From: UBA9926 sp913052075
Lineage (GTDB): Bacteria; Pseudomonadota; Gammaproteobacteria; Pseudomonadales; Azotimanducaceae
Length of the DNA stretch: 26,195 nt
Reading direction: 5' to 3'
NCBI GenBank assembly: GCA_913052075.1
Contig: CAJXDD010000014.1
Span: 1 to 26,195, forward strand
Part shown: piece by piece, positions 23,462 to 26,195 of the stretch
Numbering within the stretch: the first letter of the stretch is position 1
Layout of the letters: each line of letters starts with the position of its first letter
Notes under the pieces: generated by a model
Seen by the model: only the letters and a program-made list of their open reading frames with translations
Databases searched by the model: none
Told to the model about the DNA's origin: nothing
Translations under genes and position numbers: made by a program

Positions 23462-23766
23462 CGCAGATCCTCTTGTTTGTGAGCCTCGAGTGTAGCTCGC
23501 CTGTACCCGTTTGACAGCCTAGTGACGCAATGAGGGCTGTTCGAGTCGGTGATCAGCGATCAGTAGTGACCGCCTGTTGAAAGGCTGGTGACATTGTGCA
23601 ACACACACTAATTCGCAACCAATCAGCCTCTACATCCCTCGTTGCCACGTTCGGCAAGTTCGACCTGCAGCTACCCCTCTCCAAATTAAATAAGCCAATC
23701 ACGGATTATGCAGGCTGGTCTTAGTAGAGGCCAATGGAGAGATATCTCGAGATCAGAAAAAGTTTT
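23462..23766. other. 305-bp intergenic region
   Basis: Lies between two leftward genes and should contain the promoter of the LLM-class gene near 23462. I see no coding sequence with a ribosome binding site and no clear terminator. A short tandem repeat GATCAGCGATCAG at 23551-23563 is the only pattern noted. Confidence 0.5.
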
Positions 23767-24168
23767 CTAGGTAGGGGGAAGGTCTTCTAGAGCGGTGTCA
23801 ACTGCACACCACGGCGGGGCGTTGTGGACTCTGTGATTATGCGATGGCTTGAAAGCCGTTTTGTCATCAAGTGCCATGCCATTCACGCTGGCAAACCCAG
23901 CCTCAAGCTCAGCCCAAACTCGGCTGCCGCACTCCCCACAGAACATTCGAGTATTTCGTCTGCCTCGGTCAGATTGAACCGAGTAACCTAATGGCTCCCC
24001 TTTGAGACGCTTCAACTCAGAGAGCGGTATTAAATAAGACGCATAACTTTGTGACCCACTGACAACCTGACAATCCGAGCAAAAGCAAAGTAATTGATAA
24101 AGTGGCTCAGCCGGGACCTCAAAACGCACAGCCTGACACAGACAACCGCCTTCTATCCGATCACTCAT
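23767..24168 (-). CDS. GFA/CENP-V family zinc protein
   Basis: A 133-residue protein of the glutathione-dependent formaldehyde-activating (GFA)/CENP-V domain family. The zinc-binding cysteines are all visible: Cys9 and Cys11 in GGCLC, Cys28, Cys30 and Cys33 in CFCSDC, and Cys77 and Cys80 in FCGECGS. The second motif reads CFCSDC where CHCRDC is most common, so one position differs, but the Cys ligands are complete. Length is normal. ATG at 24168 has GGAG 7-8 nt upstream. Most members of this family have no proven enzymatic role; the founding member condenses formaldehyde with glutathione. Cytoplasmic. It appears to be a single gene; the upstream gene is 68 bp away on the same strand. Confidence 0.88.
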   Translation of the reverse strand: MSDRIEGGCLCQAVRFEVPAEPLYQLLCFCSDCQVVSGSQSYASYLIPLSELKRLKGEPLGYSVQSDRGRRNTRMFCGECGSRVWAELEAGFASVNGMALDDKTAFKPSHNHRVHNAPPWCAVDTALEDLPPT

Positions 24169-24236
24169 ATCGGCTCCACTCTGATGACTCGAACTTACAC
24201 TTTGGCACTACCAAACGATAGGCACAAGATCGAAAT

Positions 24237-24782
24237 CTAGTCCTGCCTTACCTTGAAAGAGCGTTCGTCAACTAGATTGATAATGTTTCTTGGAGAGCCA
24301 TCGATCACGACTGGGTGGTAGGTATTGCTCTGTATGAAGCCCCTAAGGAATTTGTCGTAGTCCTTTTTCATCTCGTACAGAGTTTTTCCATCAGGTGCGC
24401 CCTTCACAAACGTGTTTTCCACCAATTCAGCTTCGCCGCTAGACGAAATGCGGTAGTGAAAGCGAATAGTGTGATCTCCCAAATAACTTTGATCCAGTAA
24501 GCGCGGCCGCTTCGATTTAATTGGCGCGCAAAACGTATTTCGGCAGAGCTGCTCATAAGTCTCATAATCGTCCGGCCAAGCTCGCATCGCACAATCGTCC
24601 CCGTCACATACCAGGCACAGCTTCGCAAAGCGGCTGTGATTTTCTTTCGCCAGCTGTTTTCCGCTTGCGCTCAGCTTTACTGCAGGGCAATTAAACAGCG
24701 GCATCTCGGAAATTGGCGATGATTCAGCCGTTGCATACGGGCTAGTAACCGATAAAAGTAATACTAAAAGTGCCTTCATCAT
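24237..24782 (-). CDS. Exported protein with TonB-C-like C-terminus, unknown function
   Basis: A 181-residue exported protein. ATG at 24782 is used because GGAG lies 5 nt upstream; an earlier in-frame start has no such site. The signal peptide is MMKALLVLLLSVTSPYATAES. The middle has several Cys (two CxxC-like clusters: CLVCDGDDC and CRNTFC). The C-terminal ~90 residues look like a TonB C-terminal fold: TIRFHYRISSSGEAELVENTFV, KFLRGFIQSNTYHPVVIDGSPRN and a final strand SFKV, with the pattern 'Y-x-P-V-x-x-D-G' typical of energy-transducer/TonB_C domains. It lacks the TM-proline-rich region of TonB, so it is not TonB itself. Function unknown. Confidence 0.7.
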   Translation of the reverse strand: MMKALLVLLLSVTSPYATAESSPISEMPLFNCPAVKLSASGKQLAKENHSRFAKLCLVCDGDDCAMRAWPDDYETYEQLCRNTFCAPIKSKRPRLLDQSYLGDHTIRFHYRISSSGEAELVENTFVKGAPDGKTLYEMKKDYDKFLRGFIQSNTYHPVVIDGSPRNIINLVDERSFKVRQD

Positions 24783-24800
24783 TCTGGCTCCAACAACACA

Positions 24801-24824
24801 GAGATGCTCAAATCCTAACATCTC
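24801..24824 (-). promoter_or_regulatory. Hairpin in the 5' leader of 24237-24782
   Basis: GAGATG (24801-24806) and CATCTC (24819-24824) form a perfect 6-bp stem with a 12-nt loop, 19 nt before the ATG at 24782 and upstream of its ribosome binding site. It could modulate translation or be chance. Confidence 0.25.
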
Positions 24825-25007
24825 AGGACGCATTTAATCCTGTGGGCCGCAAAATGCTCTACTTGACGCATCTTTTTCATAAAGGATGGTGCGGCTAGCC
24901 AATAACAATTTTGGTGATTGAATTCAGCAGAATGTGCGGCGCTTTTCAATGTGAGTAAATAGATTCGCTGCCTATTGCAGCAAAGAAATTTTCGGAGAGA
25001 GTCAGCG

Positions 25008-25712
25008 CTAGTCCCAACCCAACGAATAACGGGGGCCTCGGGGTTTAGGGCGCTTGTGCTCATCGGGTAGCTGGCAGAGCCGATTCATCCGAGTAACCGA
25101 ACCATCAGCGTACTCCCAAACAAGTTGCTCGCCCTCGCGATAGCGCTTTACGACAACAGGCCCCCATCCGAGCACGTGGAAATCGAGCACACCATTATTC
25201 CAGATGGCGCTTGCCGAACTCCTCGGGCAGTAATCCTTGCCCCCGATCGTGAACAGCACTGACCCTTCAGTATCATCGGTAGGAAATCCAGCAGAGCTAT
25301 TGGGCCCCGAGTCATGAATAAGACCTGACGACGTCACGACAACCCGCTCACCACACTGCTCAACGCGCTCAACGTGCCCGGTGTGCCCACCCTCGACGCC
25401 AAGCCACAAGCCTCTAATATCGTCTGCGTCATCGGGGAGTGGTTCTGTGCACTCACGCAAAACAGGTAGCGGAAAGTGCTCGTAGGAACACCCAGGCGTG
25501 TTGCCCTTCGGAATGTCGGCTGCCAATTTGTCGCTGCCATCGAGTGGAGGCAGCTCACAATAATTTAGGGCACTTCCATCACCGGCAAGGGTTAATGGGT
25601 CAATCTGGTTGTCTGGGCGATCCGAGAAAAACAGTAACCAAAAGATGGCTGCAACTAATGCAAGTAAAAACAGCGCGAGTCTCACCATCAGTTTGATTGC
25701 GCGCCCTACCAT
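25008..25712 (-). CDS. Membrane-anchored protein of unknown function next to a sulfatase
   Basis: A 234-residue protein with one N-terminal transmembrane helix (about residues 10-29, LALFLLALVAAIFWLLFF) and a periplasmic-type remainder with six or seven Cys. No domain is recognised; the second half (GLWLGVEGGHTGHVERVEQCGERVVVTSSGLIHD) alternates strands in a lipocalin/beta-barrel-like way. The start is ATG at 25712, with AAGGAGGT 7 nt upstream; the frame extends far upstream but those codons overlap the sulfatase gene. It lies 13 bp after the sulfatase stop, so they form an operon, and a role with the sulfatase (binding, maturation or product handling) is inference. Confidence 0.75.
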   Translation of the reverse strand: MVGRAIKLMVRLALFLLALVAAIFWLLFFSDRPDNQIDPLTLAGDGSALNYCELPPLDGSDKLAADIPKGNTPGCSYEHFPLPVLRECTEPLPDDADDIRGLWLGVEGGHTGHVERVEQCGERVVVTSSGLIHDSGPNSSAGFPTDDTEGSVLFTIGGKDYCPRSSASAIWNNGVLDFHVLGWGPVVVKRYREGEQLVWEYADGSVTRMNRLCQLPDEHKRPKPRGPRYSLGWD

Positions 25713-25725
25713 ACTGCTCACCTCC

Positions 25726-26195
25726 TTAGTTCGGCCAATAGATGAATTCGTCGCCCGGTACGACACGCTCAGCACGGGTCTTATCGACCGCGACCGGCAT
25801 CTCAACGACGGAAGGATGCAAGGGCTCGCGAGCTCCCGCTGCATGCTGTGCCAGGAGCGAGCGAAGTTCATTCAATTTCTCGGGTTCGCTCTCCGCCAGG
25901 TTGTTTTGTTCGGTCGGGTCCTCAGCCAAGTTAAATAACCACGCTTTTTTTGGTTTCTCCGATATTTGTAGTTTCCAATCTTGATGTCGAACTACTCTGT
26001 AGTAGCCGCTTTGCCAAAAGAGTGTGTCTCGAGCCCAATCAGCACCGTCTGGATCACTCACGAGTGGCAAAATGTCGACGCCATCGATCTCAACATCCGC
26101 GGGCAGACCAGCGCCGGCTGCCTTCGCGAGCGTCGGCATCAGATCAATGTGGGCAACAGGGGGTTTCGCGCGAACCCCAGGCGCGATCTTCTTCG
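25726..26195 (-). CDS. Sulfatase (arylsulfatase type), C-terminal part (5' end outside window)
   Basis: The distal ~155 residues of a family S1 sulfatase. The frame is open to the right edge of the window, so the start and the catalytic Cys/Ser motif are missing. The C-terminal pattern is typical: AHIDLMPTLAKAAGA, IDGVDILPLV, DTLFWQSGYYRVVRHQDWKL and WLFNLAEDPTEQNNLAESEP. It stops at 25728-25726 and is followed by a membrane-anchored protein gene 13 bp on. Sulfatases of this kind desulfate carbohydrates or aryl sulfates and are usually exported; that cannot be checked here. Abundant sulfatases are a hallmark of marine polysaccharide users. Confidence 0.88.
   Translation of the reverse strand, partial: KKIAPGVRAKPPVAHIDLMPTLAKAAGAGLPADVEIDGVDILPLVSDPDGADWARDTLFWQSGYYRVVRHQDWKLQISEKPKKAWLFNLAEDPTEQNNLAESEPEKLNELRSLLAQHAAGAREPLHPSVVEMPVAVDKTRAERVVPGDEFIYWPN

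Noticed and set aside
1..26195. tRNA, rRNA, CRISPR array, IS element
   Set aside because: Looked for CCA ends, repeat-spacer periodicity and transposase motifs by eye; none was found.

Overview
The window looks like an accessory, catabolic stretch of a free-living, probably marine, gammaproteobacterium. This placement is an inference from gene content (sulfatase, many secreted small proteins, P450, TauD-type and PhyH-type dioxygenases, haloalkane dehalogenase-like hydrolase, LLM-class oxidoreductase, a selenoprotein). There is no rRNA, tRNA or core marker gene to prove it. Base composition is moderate, Shine-Dalgarno sites are strong, and several genes start with GTG or TTG. I see no mobile element, CRISPR array or phage gene. 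Layout: 1-3086 (+) holds the end of a gamma-glutamyltransferase and a secreted S9 prolyl-oligopeptidase-type peptidase. 3290-8897 (-) holds a D-aminoacylase-type amidohydrolase, a TPR lipoprotein and a PhyH-like dioxygenase with a helical-repeat tail. 9403-11737 (+) is a two-gene operon of an extended SDR and a cytochrome P450, convergent with a haloalkane-dehalogenase-like hydrolase. 12864-15247 holds three small exported proteins, two of which share a two-module, cysteine-bracketed architecture. 15330-18643 (-) reads DUF2855 protein, PrdB/GrdB-like selenoprotein, TauD-type dioxygenase. 18905-21591 (-) is a run of four close-packed genes for mostly exported proteins of unknown function. 21794-23461 (-) is an LLM-class oxidoreductase with a type-2 3-hydroxyacyl-CoA-dehydrogenase-like SDR. 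23767-26195 (-) holds a GFA/CENP-V-type zinc protein, an exported TonB-C-like protein, a membrane-anchored protein and the end of a sulfatase. The most notable item is at 16177-17394 (-). Two apparently separate reading frames are one 405-codon gene interrupted by an in-frame TGA at 16927-16929. The reading continues as Sec-Pro-Asn-Cys, directly at the UxxC redox motif expected in the proline/glycine reductase selenoprotein B family, and a SECIS-type hairpin lies 18 nt downstream. A standard gene caller would split it in two. Its stop overlaps the GTG start of the TauD-type dioxygenase by 8 nt, so the two are translationally coupled. A second theme is a group of exported proteins without known function: Cys-bracketed two-module proteins, an internally duplicated dimeric-barrel-like protein, a SnoaL-fusion lipoprotein, and a paralogous pair of which only one has a signal peptide.
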